Assembly: GCF_026340655.1 (NCBI RefSeq)
Contig: NZ_JAPEOZ010000001.1
Span: 8,680,001-8,744,000 of the forward strand
DNA: 64,000 nucleotides
Source: Streptomyces sp. NBC_01275
Lineage (GTDB): Bacteria; Actinomycetota; Actinomycetes; Streptomycetales; Streptomycetaceae
Direction: 5' to 3'
The notes below the pieces were generated by a model. The model saw nothing but the letters and a program-made list of their open reading frames with translations. It made no database searches and was not told the origin of the DNA. A program made the translations under genes and the position numbers. Below are positions 45,001-54,174 of this stretch, piece by piece. How positions within the stretch are numbered: position 1 is the stretch's first letter; each line of letters opens with the position of its first letter.

Positions 45001-45526
45001 ACGGCGCGAAGGCGCCCTCGTCGGCCGGCTCACCGGCGGCCAGGGCGGTGTAGACGCGGGCCACGCGGGCGGTGACGGCCGCCGCCCCGAACGCGTCCAC
45101 GACGACGTGGTGGTAGCGCTGGTGCCAGAAGTAGCGGTCGTCGGCCACCTTGATCAGGGCGTACGCGTACAGCTCCCCGTCGCCCAGGTCGACGCGTCGG
45201 GCCAGGTCCGCGGCGATGTACGCGCGCGCCGCGGCCTCCGGGTCGGCCTCGCCGGACAGGTCGAGCCGGGTCAGCCGGGGTCCGGGCGGATCGCCGAGCA
45301 CCTGGCGCGGGCCGTCGCTCTCCTCGGTCGGCCGGATGTGCAACGCCCCGGCCTCGCGGACCACTTGCTCCAGGGCGGTCTCGAACAGGTTCCCGTCGAC
45401 CGGCCCGTGGATTTCCACGAATTCGCCGACGTTGTAGACGGGAGAATTCCGATTCAGCTGGTGCGCGAACCAGACCCCGCTCTGGGCTGCCGTCAACGGC
45501 AGCGAAGTGTGCTGGGCAGCAGACAT
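39077..45526 (-). CDS. NRPS 1: C-A-PCP-C-A-PCP
   Basis: 2149 residues. Module 1: C domain (1-440) with HHVVVDAFG, where the usual Gly of HHxxxDG is Ala; A domain ([10 protein letters not shown] near 620) with pocket D-A-T-D-V-G-V-V-D; PCP (GGDSP near 1010). Two acidic pocket residues point to a basic amino acid. Module 2: C (HHIVLDG near 1225), A ([10 protein letters not shown] near 1690) with pocket D-A-Y-W-W-G-G-V-F, close to valine codes, PCP (GGDSI near 2075). The protein begins with a C domain, so it receives an acyl or aminoacyl group from another carrier. It is the first gene of the minus-strand operon, with GAGGTGGAG upstream of the ATG. Confidence 0.92.
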
Positions 45527-45789
45527 GACTCCACCTCGGTCGGAGCTACGGCGGTCGGGACACCGCGAAATACCGTGAACGTGCCGCGTCGCGTCAGTCC
45601 TTGAGTGGGAGCGGACGCCTTACGAATGATTTCCTCGACGGGCTTTCCGCTCAAGTCACTGGATGGCGTTACAGAGGAGTGGTCGGTGTCCCCGTGCCGC
45701 TTGCCGCCTGCCCGCGCGGGGGCTTGTCGGCGGCTCCGGGGCCGCAGCCGGTCGCCCAGCGTTCCAGAGGAGCAATACCCGGCGAGGTG

Positions 45790-45955
45790 TTACTCGTCGA
45801 CAGCTCGGAGAGCCTCCCGGTCCTCCAACGGCAGACTCCACGGCCGGTCCTCGCGCACCGGGTCCGTGGCCTCGCGCCGCAGTGCGTTGATCCGCTTGCC
45901 GAACTGACGCCGGCTCAGCCCGGTGAGCGAACGTACGTATTCAGGAAGGATGCAG
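45790..45955 (-). pseudogene. IS5-type transposase remnant, N-terminal part
   Basis: The minus strand encodes GLSRRQFGKRINALRRE followed by DRPWSLPLEDREALRAVDE and a stop. This matches the N-terminal block of the IS5-type copy at 59.1 kb (GLSPRCFGKLVTTLRRD, RSWSLSLKDRVLLV). Only about 50 codons survive. The rest of the 45527-46326 stretch holds no gene. Confidence 0.6.
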
Positions 45956-46230
45956 ACGCTGTGCTCACACCGGCCACAGCGGGATCATCCCAACCGCCGG
46001 CCCTTCGCGGTGGCCTCCCGCGGCCGGCCCCCGTTCGCTTCCAGTAGCGGCGTACGTCCGAGTGCTTGAGTGGGGGTGGTCGGTGCGCGGGCTGAGGAAA
46101 CGGCTTTGCGCCCCGGGTGATCGGCGTGGATGCCGGCTCGCCGGCTACCAGGTCAAGGAGGGCGTCGGCACGACGTGTTGTTCGCCCTGGCTCTGCTCGC
46201 GGGCTACAGGCTGTCCTCGCCCTCGCCTTT

Positions 46231-46316
46231 CCGGTGCGAAGGCCGCCGTCGGCCGGGCCACGGTCATCGCAGACGGCGGCTATCGGGGCACCGGCCTGCT
46301 CATTCCGCACCCGTGA
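46231..46316 (+). pseudogene. IS5-type transposase remnant, catalytic Asp region
   Basis: About 28 codons, AKAAVGRATVIADGGYRGTG then LLIPHP, matching the DDE block of the transposase at 59.6 kb (AKAAIGNTTTIADGGYPGTG). Orientation is opposite to the remnant at 45.8 kb, so they come from rearranged or separate insertions. Confidence 0.6.
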
Positions 46317-46433
46317 ACGCGGCTAGTACTCCAGCCATAGATCGTGATCTCGATGGTGAGGGGCGCCGAGGCCAGCGTGGATCATCTCGCCCGAGATCGC
46401 CCACGCCGTCACGGGCGTCGGCTCCTTCTTCGT

Positions 46434-46766
46434 CTACCCGAGTTCACCGAGACGGAGGGCGTCGTCGATCTCGCTGAGCTTCAGGGAGGACAGGACGGCC
46501 TCCCGCTCTATCAGGTCGTCCCGGGACACAGTGGTCAGCCACGTGCACGGGGTGAAGCCTGGACGCGGGAACGCGAGCCGCAGCACGCCTTCGAACGGCA
46601 GTCCTTCACCGGCGCCCACCGTCACTTCGATGCCCAGACCGCTGATGTCGACGCCCGCCGGAGCAACGACCTGCATCACCCGGATCCCGGACGTGTCCTC
46701 TCCCGACAGCAGTACGACCAACCTCCGCTCGTCGAACTGAACCCACCAGACTTCGCCACGCTGCAC
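46434..46766 (-). CDS. PemK/MazF-family toxin-like protein
   Basis: 110 residues with the typical opening QRGEVWWVQFDERRLVVLLS, then TWLTTVSRDDLIEREAVLSS and LKLSEIDDAL at the end. Members are single-strand-RNA endoribonucleases, usually paired with an antitoxin gene; none is next to it. The GTG at 46766 has GGAGGA only three bases upstream; the frame stays open further but the family begins at this residue. It lies inside the IS701-type element, divergent from the transposase, so it may be a stabilising passenger or a regulator of the element. Confidence 0.75.
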   Translation of the reverse strand: MQRGEVWWVQFDERRLVVLLSGEDTSGIRVMQVVAPAGVDISGLGIEVTVGAGEGLPFEGVLRLAFPRPGFTPCTWLTTVSRDDLIEREAVLSSLKLSEIDDALRLGELG

Positions 46767-46818
46767 AAGTCCTCCAAATACAGGACGGCAGGCAGACGCT
46801 GCGCGACCCTGACGCGCT

Positions 46819-48166
46819 GTGGAGACGGGCGCGGCCACCGTTGATCATCGGTGTGCGAAGACAAACGATCATGCGGTGGCCGCAGGTCACAGCGTAGACC
46901 CTGCCCGCTGGCAGGAAGCGTTCGAGGGCCTGATGAGCCGGATAGCGGGACGGTTCACGCGGGTGGAATCCCGGTGCCGGGCCCGGAAGTTGGTACTCGG
47001 CCTGCTGTCCGACCTGCCGCGCGAGAACTGCTGGACCATCGCCGAGTGGGCCGGGGACGAAACCCCGGACGGCATGCAGCACCTGCTCGGGCGGGCCAAG
47101 TGGGACGCCGACCAGGTCCGCGACGACGTGCGCGCCTACGTGGTCGAGCATTTGCACGACGACGAGGCAGTCCTGGTTGTCGACGAGACCGGCGACGTGA
47201 AGAGGGGCACCGACACTGTCGGTGCTCATCGGCAGTACACCGGCACCGCGGGCAGGATCGAGAACGCCCAGGTCGCCGTCTATCTGGTCTACGCCGGCCG
47301 CCGCGGGCACGCCGCGGCGGACCGGGAACTGTACGTTCCGCGTTCCTGGACCTCCGACCCCGACCGCTGCCGGGCAGCCGGCCTTGGCGACAAGACGGAG
47401 TTCGCGACCAAGCCGGAGCTGGCCGCTCGCATGGTCACCCGATTCCTCGACGCCGGCCACCGGGCCGCCTGGGTCCGGGAGACGAGGTCTACGGCGGCAA
47501 CCCGAGGCTGCGCGCCGCGCTGGAGGAACGTGGCACCGGCTACGTCCTCGCGGTGGCCTGCTCGCACGAAGTCACCACAGGCGCCGGGAAGTTCCGCGCC
47601 GACATGCTGGCCAGGAAGGTGCCCAAGAGAGCCTGGCAGAAGCTGTCCGCAGGGGCCGGAGCCAAGGGCCACCGCTTCTACGACTGGGCCGTCATCGACC
47701 TCACCGCCCCCAGCCCGGGAGCCGGCAGTTTTTAATCCGCCGCAACCGCAGCAGCGGCGAACTCGCATGTTACCGCTGCTACTCGTCGGCCGCAGTGCCG
47801 CTGACCACCCTGGTGCGCGTCGCTGGATCAAGGTGGCGGGTCGAGGAGTTTTTCCAGTCCGGCAAAGGCTTGGCGGCCTTGGACGAGCACCAGGTCCGCC
47901 GCTACCCGTCTTGGTCCCGCTGGGTCACCCTGGCCATGCTGGCGCACGCCTTCCTCGCAGTCGTCCGCGCGAACGAACACGACCGTCATCCCTCACCCGA
48001 CGAGCTGATACCGCTCACCTGCAACGAGATCCAACGACTGTTCATCACGCTTGTCATCCAACGCGCCTTTGACCCTGTCCACCGGCTTCGCTGGTCCGTC
48101 TGGCGACGCCGCCACCAGGATCGATCCCAGACCAGCCACTACCGGCGACAAGCCGCTCAAGCATGA
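46819..48166 (+). pseudogene. IS701-family transposase with two frameshifts
   Basis: Three frames in succession give a full IS701 transposase: VLVVDETGDVKRGTDTVGAH and RQYTGTAGRIENAQVAVYLV in the first, GDEVYGGNPRLRAALEERGT and LSAGAGAKGHRFYDWAVIDL in the second, VAGSRWRVEEFFQSGKGLAA and the C-terminus in the third. The breaks are near 47479, in a run of G, and 47731-47735, in a run of T. Each is cured by adding one base, so either the gene is dead or these are sequencing errors in homopolymers. The catalytic Asp and Glu positions of the family are otherwise kept. Confidence 0.85.
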
Positions 48167-48216
48167 AGATCACGATCTACGGCTGGAGTCCCCCACCTAT
48201 TCGGCTCGGAGAAGGT

Positions 48217-48651
48217 TCAGTCGATACAGAACTCGTTGCCCTCGATGTCCAGCATCGGGATGCACGACTCGTTCTCCTCATCGGCGTACAGCGTTTGCAC
48301 GTGGGTCGCACCGAGCGCGACCAGTCGTGCGCACTCGGCTTCGAGCGTGGCGAGGCGCTCGTCCCCCGCGAGCCCGGTGCCGGCCCGGACGTCGAGATGC
48401 ACCCGATTCTTAACGCTCTTGCCCTCGGGGACGCGCTGGAAGTACAGGCGCGGACCCACGCCTGAGGGATCACTGCAGGCGAACCATGATCCCTGCTTCT
48501 CAGGAGGCAGGGTGCGGTTGAAATCCTCCCAGGTGGTGAACCCCTCCGGTGGCGGCGGTATGACGTACCCCAACACTTCACACCAGAAGCGAGCAAGGCG
48601 CTCAGGTTCTGCGCAGTCAAAGGTGACTTGGAACTTCTTGATCGCCGACAT
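48217..48651 (-). CDS. VOC/glyoxalase-like protein
   Basis: 144 residues starting MSAIKKFQVTFDCAEPERLA, with WFACSDPSGVGPRLYFQRVP in the middle and MLDIEGNEFCID at the end, the pattern of the glyoxalase-like domain proteins of actinomycetes. The fold is a metal-dependent or non-catalytic VOC module; the substrate is unknown. It starts 28 bases beyond the right inverted repeat of the IS element and looks intact. Confidence 0.8.
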   Translation of the reverse strand: MSAIKKFQVTFDCAEPERLARFWCEVLGYVIPPPPEGFTTWEDFNRTLPPEKQGSWFACSDPSGVGPRLYFQRVPEGKSVKNRVHLDVRAGTGLAGDERLATLEAECARLVALGATHVQTLYADEENESCIPMLDIEGNEFCID

Positions 48652-48862
48652 CGGCGCACCGTACCGCGTACCAGGGGGACCCTGCCGCTCATTTCCCCAG
48701 GCGGATCCGCCCGTCACCCGTCGCATCCTGGGCCGCCTTGGACACCAAGTGATCAAACCGGACAGTCCGCGAGAACGACGCGACCGTGGCGGCGGAGCGC
48801 CCAAGTGGTCCCCAGGATCCAGTCCCGACCAACCGCCTTCAGGCCAAAATCAGTTGCGGGAC

Positions 48863-49314
48863 AACCCTTAGTCCAGGAAAACCACTTCAAGGACATCAAC
48901 GACATGCTCGGGCACCCGGCTGGTGACGCCGGCCTGCAGGCCACCGCCTCACGCCTCAGGGCGTGGGCAGGGTCCCGCGCTGCCGTCGGCCGACTCGGGG
49001 GCGATGAATTCGCGATCGTGCTGCCCGTCGAAGCCGCTGACCGGCGCGCCCGGCAGGAGCAGCTCGTGCGGATGCTGCACATACCCGTCACCCTCGACGA
49101 CGGCCAAGCCGTCAACGTGGCCGCCTCGGTCGGGGCAGCCGATCCCCGCACCCTCGGCATCCACCAGCTGCCTCTGCTGCAGCGTGCCGCCCTCTACGAC
49201 GGCAAACACTCCGGCCGAGCCGTCCTCGCGGACTCCCAGCACGCCACCGTGCCGTCCGTCAACGGACGCCGACTCGGCCGCCCGGGCACCGCCCTCTGGG
49301 GCCAGGCCGCCTGA
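48863..49314 (+). pseudogene. Truncated GGDEF-domain protein
   Basis: The frame reads HFKDINDMLGHPAGDAGLQA, then GRLGGDEFAIVLPVEAADRR, then VAASVGAADPRTLG: a GGDEF diguanylate-cyclase-type domain with the GGDEF loop intact but without its N-terminal strand and any sensor domain. There is no proper start codon with a ribosome site. Similar proteins are carried by actinomycete integrative elements, and the small genes that follow fit such an element. Confidence 0.65.
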
Positions 49315-49429
49315 CTCCGGCCCGGCCACACAACTCCCCTCCACCACCCGTCCGCGAGCCCACCCGCCATGCCGTCTGCCAGCCCTTCGGCAACCCAGGC
49401 GCCGCGAGCCGACCAGACACAGGAAAACG

Positions 49430-49666
49430 ATGACCAGCCAAACCGCCGACGCCGCGAGCTCAGCTCCGTTACCGCTGGCCGGGGCCCTGCGCAGCGCTGA
49501 GACCGAACTCGCTCGCCTCCGCGGCCGCATCCGTACGGTCGCCGAGTTCATCCATGACGAGGCCTACGACCTGGCTGCCCGCCACGTGCTCGCACAGTGC
49601 CTCGGTTTGCCCGCACCGAGCCAGGCCTCCCCGGCTCCGGCGAACCGGAATGGAGCCACCCCGTGA
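49430..49666 (+). CDS. Small hypothetical protein of integrative-element type
   Basis: 78 residues, ATG at 49430 after AGGAAAA. It is a single predicted helix-rich domain (LRSAETELARLRGRIRTVAE, DEAYDLAARHVLAQCLGL). I do not know a function. The next, broken, ORF starts in its stop codon (GTGA), so the pair was an operon. Context suggests a gene from a chromosomally integrated plasmid. Confidence 0.6.
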   Translation: MTSQTADAASSAPLPLAGALRSAETELARLRGRIRTVAEFIHDEAYDLAARHVLAQCLGLPAPSQASPAPANRNGATP

Positions 49667-49887
49667 TCGAGATCGCCCGCGCCTGCGCGCTCTACCCGCT
49701 CGCCGCCTACCAGATCACGAACTGGCTGGCAGAACGCCTTCTGCCGGCTTGCACGCTGCTACGAACGCCGGATCGAGGTCGTCAACGCCTTCTTCGACTT
49801 CGCGGACACCGTCATCACCGTGCGTAGCCTCATCCGCCGAGCCTGGACCACCCACCGCTGGGAGGGACGCCCCCGGCGCCGACCGTG
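49663..49887 (+). pseudogene. Small element gene with a frameshift
   Basis: Starts GTG at 49663 as MIEIARACALYPLAAYQITN, then the gene-like sequence jumps to another frame near 49745 and continues as ERRIEVVNAFFDFADTVITV and RSLIRRAWTTHRWEGRPRRR before a stop. Both halves look like parts of one short alpha-helical protein from an integrative element. A one- or two-base indel explains the break. Confidence 0.5.
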
Positions 49888-49965
49888 AACGACCACGTAC
49901 CTTCCCCCGAGGTGTGGATCGAGCTGCTGGATGGCCTCAGCGCAGTCCGCTCCGCTTGATCTCCT

Positions 49966-50835
49966 TCAAACCGCGCCCGGGGCGGCTTGCTTCTCCTGGT
50001 TGTCTGCAAGGAAGTCGGTGATCCGGTGGTTCGTCTGGGTGGGCATGGCGGTGGGCATGGCGAAGTGGGTGAGTTCGGCGAGGATCTCGATCCGGGCGTC
50101 CGGTACGGCTTTGCGGGCGCAGGCTGCGACTTTCGCGGCGTCGTGGGCGTCGCTGCGGCCGGCGAGTAGGACCAGCAGCGGAACGCTCAGTGCCGTGGGG
50201 TCCGGGCGGCGGCCGACGACCAGTTTCCGGTTCGCGAAGCCCGAGACCGCCAAGGCATAGAGCTGCTTCCAGCCCGGGTCGGTGTCGGTCCCTGCGGTCT
50301 CGCGGTCCAGGTAGGCGCGTGCGCGGGCTTGCGTCGGGCGGAGCAGTATCGGCAGCGAGCGCAGCAGGAAACCCGGGCGGAAGTTGGCGAAGCACTGGGT
50401 CGGGTCGAGCAGTACCAGCCGATCGACCCGCCGCGCGGCGTGCAGGGCATAGGTCAGGGCGATCCAACCGCCGTAGGAGTGGCCCAGCAGGTGCGTGCGG
50501 GACACGGTGAGGCCGTCGAGCAGCGCGTCCAACCAGGCCATCAGGTCGGTGGTGGTGCGCAGCGGGCGTCCACCGGGGATGCTGTGTCCGGCATCGCCCA
50601 GGATGTCGACGGCCAGCACCCGGTGGTGCGTGCCAAGAGCTGGGGCATTGGCGAACCAGACCGCGCCGGTGGAACCGCCGCCGTGTAGAAGGAGGACTGG
50701 AGTGGCGTCAGCGGGGCCGTAGGCGTGGACACGGGTGGTCCCATACGGGGTGGGAACGTCGATCTCGGCGGTACCGGTGGGCCAGCGGGCGAGCAGTGCG
50801 TCGTAAGCGGCGAAGAACTCTTGGGATGAGGACAC
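49966..50835 (-). CDS. Alpha/beta hydrolase
   Basis: 289 residues. PVLLLHGGGSTGAVWFANAP (oxyanion hole), LLGHSYGGWIALTYALHAAR (nucleophile Ser about residue 121), LAGRSDAHDA (acid) and ELTHFAMP (His) give a full catalytic triad. It resembles proteins annotated as haloalkane-type or esterase hydrolases; the substrate is open. Transcribed divergently from a MarR regulator with a palindromic operator in the 61-base gap, so it is almost certainly the regulator's target. Confidence 0.85.
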   Translation of the reverse strand: MSSSQEFFAAYDALLARWPTGTAEIDVPTPYGTTRVHAYGPADATPVLLLHGGGSTGAVWFANAPALGTHHRVLAVDILGDAGHSIPGGRPLRTTTDLMAWLDALLDGLTVSRTHLLGHSYGGWIALTYALHAARRVDRLVLLDPTQCFANFRPGFLLRSLPILLRPTQARARAYLDRETAGTDTDPGWKQLYALAVSGFANRKLVVGRRPDPTALSVPLLVLLAGRSDAHDAAKVAACARKAVPDARIEILAELTHFAMPTAMPTQTNHRITDFLADNQEKQAAPGAV

Positions 50836-50867
50836 GGTGAACCCCCGGAGAATCGTCTCGTTGACCA

Positions 50868-50890
50868 AGTATCTCGCTTGGCGAGATACT
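50868..50890. promoter_or_regulatory. Probable MarR operator
   Basis: A perfect inverted repeat with 10-bp arms, AGTATCTCGC and GCGAGATACT, around a three-base TTG centre, in the gap between the divergent hydrolase and MarR genes. Length and position are what a MarR dimer would need to repress both promoters. Confidence 0.85.
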
Positions 50891-50896
50891 AGCCCG

Positions 50897-51424
50897 GTGA
50901 GTGATGACATCAACCCCGCGATGCGGCTGGTCCATCTACTGCGCGCAGTGACCGTGGAACTCGATCTGCGCGGCGCCGAGTTCGCCGCGAAAAACGGCCT
51001 GCACCCGACCGATCTGCGGGCCCTCATCCACCTGCTTGACGCTGACCGGGCGGGCACCGATGTGACCCCGGGACGACTCGGTGCGGCGCTGCGGCTCAAC
51101 TCGGCCGGCACCACGGCCCTGCTGGACCGGCTGGAGCGCCTGGGGCTCGTCCGCCGCAGGCGCGATGAAAACGACCGACGGCGCGTCGTACTGACGGTGG
51201 AGCAGAAAGCCGTGGAGCTGGGTCGGTCCTTCTTCGGCCCGCTCATCGCCAACCTGGTCGAGGCGACCGAGGACTTCACCCCGGGCGAACTGGACATCGT
51301 TCACCGCTACCTGACCGTCGCCCTTCGAGCAGCCGCTCCCGGCTACGACGCGTCGACGCCCGCAGCCACCGCCGGGATGCCGCCAACACCACAGCCGTTC
51401 CCCCAGCGGTTCGGTCAGCCATGA
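50897..51424 (+). CDS. MarR-family transcriptional regulator
   Basis: 175 residues from the GTG at 50897, seven bases past the palindrome. The winged helix is seen as DVTPGRLGAALRLNSAGTTA and LLDRLERLGLVRRRRDENDR followed by the RRVVLT wing; N- and C-terminal helices form the dimer part. It should bind the palindrome between itself and the hydrolase gene and release it on binding a small phenolic-type ligand. The C-terminal 25 residues are Pro-rich and unstructured. Confidence 0.88.
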   Translation: MSDDINPAMRLVHLLRAVTVELDLRGAEFAAKNGLHPTDLRALIHLLDADRAGTDVTPGRLGAALRLNSAGTTALLDRLERLGLVRRRRDENDRRRVVLTVEQKAVELGRSFFGPLIANLVEATEDFTPGELDIVHRYLTVALRAAAPGYDASTPAATAGMPPTPQPFPQRFGQP

Positions 51425-51507
51425 TGGCAGCGCAGGCACCTGATCTCCGGTGGTCACAGGTCGTCGCAACTCCATGATCACGGAACCGTGTCTGTCCCCG
51501 TCTGTCG

Positions 51508-51824
51508 ACCGCCTATCTGCGCGACCTCTTAGTCCGGAAGAGTGCAAGCGGCCTCACCGAACTCCTTGCCGGGGCACTCCGCCACCGAGGCCGCCAAGTC
51601 GAAGTCGAGCACCTTCACGTCCACCTGCCGCGCGTGCTGAAGCAGCCCACCGCCCACCCCGCCCACGCCAACCCCGAGCAGGAGCCCACCCGATGAAGCG
51701 TCTCTTCCGCCGCTGCGGCCACGCGCCCGGCGCCCTCTCCCCCGAGGACCAGACCGCCGTCGACCAGTTCAGTGCGATGCTCGCCGCACTGCGCGACATG
51801 GAGCCCTGGACCCCCGGCCATTGA
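51508..51824 (+). pseudogene. Two small overlapping ORFs from an integrative element
   Basis: A start-less frame ending LLAGALRHRGRQVEVEHLHV and HLPRVLKQPTAHPAHANPEQ stops at 51696, overlapping by ATGA an ATG at 51693 that opens MKRLFRRCGHAPGALSPEDQ and ends at 51824 after 43 residues. The second may be intact as a small protein; the first lacks its 5' part. Both have element-type composition, without a nameable family. Confidence 0.45.
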
Positions 51825-52311
51825 CATCGCCATCCGGATCGGCCCGTGGATCGAGGCCGTTGCCCTGCAACACCCCGGCGGCTCGTACACGCCCTATGGC
51901 GAGCGCTACCGGAAACTGGGCCGGCTGCGCTGCGAGACGGACAAGATCCTCGGAGTCCGGAACCCGTCCCTCGTCCCGCTCACCCACGCCGCGGCGGGCC
52001 TTGATCTGCCCGCCGACATCGGCATGCCGGCCGCGCACTACGGCGTGCACGTCGAAGCCCGGCGGCCGGACAACACCGGACACACCCTGCTCCGCATCGG
52101 GCCCTACAACCAGACCTGGCTCGCCTCCCGTGACGCCGACCGCCTCAACAGCGAGCTGGCGGGCAGGGCGGCCACCGCCATTCCCGGGTTCACCGTCGTC
52201 GCGAAGGGCGCGCCCTTCGACGTCAGCGACCACGAGAGCTACGACGACCCGTACGAGAGAGACGCCGCCGTGCTCTTGGCGGCCGCTATCGCCCGGGAGG
52301 TATCGGCGTGA
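51772..52311 (+). CDS. Hypothetical protein
   Basis: Up to 179 residues; the gene-like part begins at about IDIAIRIGPWIEAVALQHPG near 51822, so the true start is unclear and the 5' end may be damaged. Internal blocks: GIGMPAAHYGVHVEARRPDN-like strand region and a charged C-terminus ending AAAIAREVSA. No family recognised. Its stop overlaps the GTG of the following integrase-tail remnant, indicating a former operon of a mobile element. Confidence 0.5.
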   Translation: MRCSPHCATWSPGPPAIDIAIRIGPWIEAVALQHPGGSYTPYGERYRKLGRLRCETDKILGVRNPSLVPLTHAAAGLDLPADIGMPAAHYGVHVEARRPDNTGHTLLRIGPYNQTWLASRDADRLNSELAGRAATAIPGFTVVAKGAPFDVSDHESYDDPYERDAAVLLAAAIAREVSA

Positions 52312-52490
52312 CCATGGCCCTGTAGATCGAGACCAGCGAGGGCGCCGACCTCCCTCCCATCGTGATCAGTGACCTCTTCGGCGTCAGTGCTACCAGCGCC
52401 CACAGGTGGGCTCGGTTCGCTCAGGACAGCTGGGCGGACTACCTCGCTGCCTGCACGGACGACGACGCTGATCCGTCGGAGGGATCTTGA
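52308..52490 (+). pseudogene. Integrase/recombinase C-terminal tail remnant
   Basis: After a GTG and a few codons there is a stop (TAG at 52323), then the same frame continues as LPPIVISDLFGVSATSAHRW and ARFAQDSWADYLAA before TGA. Small helix-turn-helix-like tails of this kind end the site-specific integrases of Streptomyces elements. Dead copy. Confidence 0.5.
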
Positions 52491-52504
52491 TGTCAGTGGC
52501 CAGT

Positions 52505-53176
52505 TCAGATTCCCCGCCGGCGGCCGCCTGACAGAGAGCTATCTGACCGCGCCCCCTCTTCGACCGGGAGCGTCGCCTGCCACTGCAGTTGGTTGAATGC
52601 CTGGTCGGCATCGGCTACGGCCTCGAGGTGGACGTCGTTCGCGGTTCGACCGTCGGCGATCTTCTGCCAGTTGGTCCGGGCGAGCACCCGTTGGACCGCG
52701 AGTGCCTGGGCGGCTCGCAGGCGTGCCTGGATGCCTTCGCCGAGGGCGTCCGCCAGTGCCTCCTCATCCTCGAGCTGGTACCGCGCGAGCCGTCCCGCCA
52801 GGCTCGGTGTGGTGAACACCAGCCGATGGAACGCCACCACCTCGGGATGATCGTTGAGGCCGGTGACGGGGTCGTACCGATCGAGGCCGGCCCGGAAGTG
52901 TCGGTGCAGCGCCGTCACCCGCTTGATGCCTGACCTACGGTCACGTACGACGCGTGCCGCCTCGCCCTGGTGGTCCGCAAACCTGTGCAGCACCAGGTCT
53001 TCCTTGGTGGGGAAGTACCGGAAGAGGGTCGGCTTGGAGATCTCGGCCGCCGTGGCGACGTCGTTGACCGAGACGCGGTCGAAGCCGCGCTCCATGAACA
53101 GGGAGACGGCCGCGTGGCCGATGGCGTCGCGCGTCCGCTCCTTCTTGCGGGCCCGCAGTCCCGTCGACTCGCTCAC
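52505..53176 (-). CDS. TetR-family regulator
   Basis: 223 residues from the GTG at 53176. The DNA-binding domain is at the N-terminus: RDAIGHAAVSLFMERGFDRV, SVNDVATAAEISKPTLFRYF, PTKEDLVLHRF. The C-terminal ligand domain (HRHFRAGLDRYDPVTGLNDH onward) is that of the MftR/TetR C type. It is divergent from the NmrA-like gene, the likely target. An ATG at 53209 would add eleven residues, less likely because it would consume most of the promoter gap. Confidence 0.87.
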   Translation of the reverse strand: MSESTGLRARKKERTRDAIGHAAVSLFMERGFDRVSVNDVATAAEISKPTLFRYFPTKEDLVLHRFADHQGEAARVVRDRRSGIKRVTALHRHFRAGLDRYDPVTGLNDHPEVVAFHRLVFTTPSLAGRLARYQLEDEEALADALGEGIQARLRAAQALAVQRVLARTNWQKIADGRTANDVHLEAVADADQAFNQLQWQATLPVEEGARSDSSLSGGRRRGI

Positions 53177-53230
53177 CTGACCACCGTAACATTCGTGACC
53201 AGGTTGCATTTTTAACCAAGTAACGTTTTC

Positions 53231-54118
53231 ATGGGTGGCGTGAATCAGATAGACATTCCTCCCGTGCTCGTAACCGGGGCGACGGGCCGGGTCGGCCGCG
53301 TCGTCATCGACCGACTCCTCGACGCGGGCGTGCCGGTCCGCGCCCTCACCCATCGCTCCGAGGCGGCGGCGACGCTGCCGGCGAAGGTCGAGGTCTTCAC
53401 CGGCGACCTCACCGTGCCCGAGTCGCTCGACCCGGCATTGAATGGCGCCGGTGCGGTCTTCCTCGTCTGGACCGCCCCGCCTCAGACCGCCGCGGCAGTC
53501 GTCGAGCGGCTGGCAGCCCACGTGCGGCGGGTCGTCTTCCTCTCCTCCCCGCACCAGACGCAGCACCCCTTCTTCCAGCAGCCCAATCCCATGGCGGTGC
53601 TGCACGCCGACATCGAGCGGCTCATCGCGGCCACCGGACTCGAGTCGACGATCATCCGGCCGGGGATGTTCGCGTCGAACTCGCTGGCCTGGTGGGCGCC
53701 CACGATCCGGGCCGGCGAGGTCGTCCGGTGGCCTTACGGCGCTGCCGAGTCGGCGCCGGTCGACGACTGCGACGTCGCAGCCGTCGCGGCGCGGACGCTC
53801 TATCAGGACGGATACGTCGGAGGCGACTACGTCCTCACGGGCCCCGAATCGCTGACCCAAGCCGCGCAGGTGGACGTCATCGGTGACGCCCTGGGGCGCC
53901 GGATCGCATTCGAGGAGATGACGCCGGACGAGTTCCGAAGCCAGTCGGAGGGTATGGCGCCCAGCTCGGTCGTCGACATGCTGCTCGCCGCGTGGAGCGC
54001 GGCGGTCGGACAGCCCGCTTACCTCACCACTGCGGTGGCCGACATCCTCGGGACGTCGCCGCGAACGTTTCGCCAGTGGGCCGCCGACCACGCCACCGCG
54101 TTCACGGAGGGTTCGTAA
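53231..54118 (+). CDS. NmrA-like NAD(P)-binding protein
   Basis: 295 residues. PVLVTGATGRVGRVVIDRLL is the Rossmann motif, then EVFTGDLTVPESLDPALNGA, VVFLSSPHQTQHPFF, and STIIRPGMFASNSLAWW; this is the NmrA/SDR-a5 type, used as quinone- or redox-linked reductases or sensors. The active Tyr-Lys pair of ordinary SDRs is not evident. Divergent from the TetR regulator, 54 bases apart, and followed by a terminator-like hairpin. Confidence 0.85.
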   Translation: MGGVNQIDIPPVLVTGATGRVGRVVIDRLLDAGVPVRALTHRSEAAATLPAKVEVFTGDLTVPESLDPALNGAGAVFLVWTAPPQTAAAVVERLAAHVRRVVFLSSPHQTQHPFFQQPNPMAVLHADIERLIAATGLESTIIRPGMFASNSLAWWAPTIRAGEVVRWPYGAAESAPVDDCDVAAVAARTLYQDGYVGGDYVLTGPESLTQAAQVDVIGDALGRRIAFEEMTPDEFRSQSEGMAPSSVVDMLLAAWSAAVGQPAYLTTAVADILGTSPRTFRQWAADHATAFTEGS

Positions 54119-54174
54119 CCTCGTCGACCGCGACCTGCGCTCCCGGCCGCATCCCTCAGTCCGCCGTCGCCCCG

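Larger units (their letters stand above)
46327..48189 (+). mobile_element. IS701-type element with MazF-like passenger
   Basis: Terminal inverted repeats of 23 bp lie at 46328-46350 and 48167-48189 with one mismatch (left end ACTCCAGCCATAGATCG; right end ...CTACGGCTGGAGT). The left flank ends in CTAG, the YTAR-type target used by IS701 relatives; the right flank does not show a copy, so the junction has changed after insertion. Inside are a transposase gene with two frameshifts (plus strand) and a complete PemK/MazF-like gene on the opposite strand. Confidence 0.8.

Noticed and set aside
53177..53230. A TetR operator between the TetR and NmrA-like genes
   Set aside because: Only a short GGTT/AACC pairing is visible; too weak to call although an operator is expected there.
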